From Ixodes scapularis (lineage: Eukaryota > Arthropoda > Arachnida > Ixodida > Ixodidae), in NCBI RefSeq assembly GCF_016920785.2, contig NW_024609884.1, forward strand, positions 79,760,311-79,824,310: a stretch of DNA of 64,000 nucleotides, written 5' to 3'. Positions 63,796 through 64,000 of this stretch are shown piece by piece (the stretch's first letter is position 1; each line of letters starts with the position of its first letter). The translations under genes were made by a program, and so were the position numbers. The notes under the pieces were generated by a model. That model made no database searches. It was given only the letters and a program-made list of their open reading frames with translations, and was not told the DNA's origin.

Positions 63796-64000
63796 ATCCC
63801 ATACGTAACGACGGGCGAAACTGGGCGGGCGTGTGCCAGGAGCAAGTGTTGTCTGCACCGCACTCTTCACCACGTTTTGGTGTCTACGACATTCGACGAC
63901 GTCTGCACAAGTGCGACATAAGTCTGCGCACGTAGTGTCCGCAGTGTGAACGAAACTCCGAGAGACAATAGCGAGTTTTAGTACTGCGTATACCAGAAAA

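Overview
The window is repeat-dense animal nuclear DNA with no clearly complete protein-coding host gene. The mix of elements points to an arthropod, most likely a tick. The mix includes a CsRn1-clade Ty3/Gypsy element with a Trp-tRNA-type primer site, a tRNA-derived SINE carrying a conserved GTGCACGTTAAAGA block, CR1/L2-like and Tx1-like LINEs, hAT remnants, TTAA-flanked MITEs and CACTCTAAA-ended palindromic MITEs. Species cannot be fixed from sequence alone. Open reading frames are short everywhere except in mobile elements and in one tandem array. Layout: 1-14 kb is AT-rich intergenic DNA with small inverted-repeat elements, one well-delimited solo LTR (7297-8403, 5-bp target duplication) and a probable 2.3-kb long-TIR element (10336-12627). 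Three to five GC-rich islands (1.3-1.9, 14.3-15.6, 31.3-32.3, 44.1-44.5 kb) may be promoters; two of them, and the CpG-rich right edge of the window, carry clustered CACGTG boxes. 17.3-27.1 kb is the most informative stretch. A Ty3/Gypsy element with two 150-bp LTRs and ATGT target duplications sits inside the arm of a small palindromic MITE. It has itself been hit by a 5'-truncated LINE, a hAT-type MITE, an unidentified segment and a TTAA-type MITE, and it carries a 405-bp tandem duplication. 27.3-31 kb holds a palindromic MITE, a second LINE on the minus strand and an internally deleted hAT transposon with perfect 8-bp target duplications. 34.2-38.4 kb is a Tx1-like LINE with a CCHC ORF1 and an ORF2 whose endonuclease is largely deleted; its poly(A) tail abuts a tRNA-derived SINE. 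39-45.8 kb is a series of MITEs, including a TTAA element inserted in a palindromic MITE for which an empty-site paralogue lies 5.8 kb away. 46.1-49.8 kb holds a third LINE (plus strand) and the 3' end of another Gypsy element (integrase C-terminus, polypurine tract, LTR; minus strand). 50.8-54.6 kb is a 3.8-kb array of 87-bp units bounded by 73-bp terminal inverted repeats. Its long minus-strand reading frame (1257 codons) is best explained by a unit length divisible by three. 56-64 kb contains more MITEs, an inverted pair of AAGCTT-rich minisatellites and the best candidate for a host gene: a first coding exon at 58696-58916 followed by a GTAAGAG donor. There is no operon, CRISPR or prokaryotic feature. 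The window is mainly a record of successive transposition, and the order of events can be read in several places.
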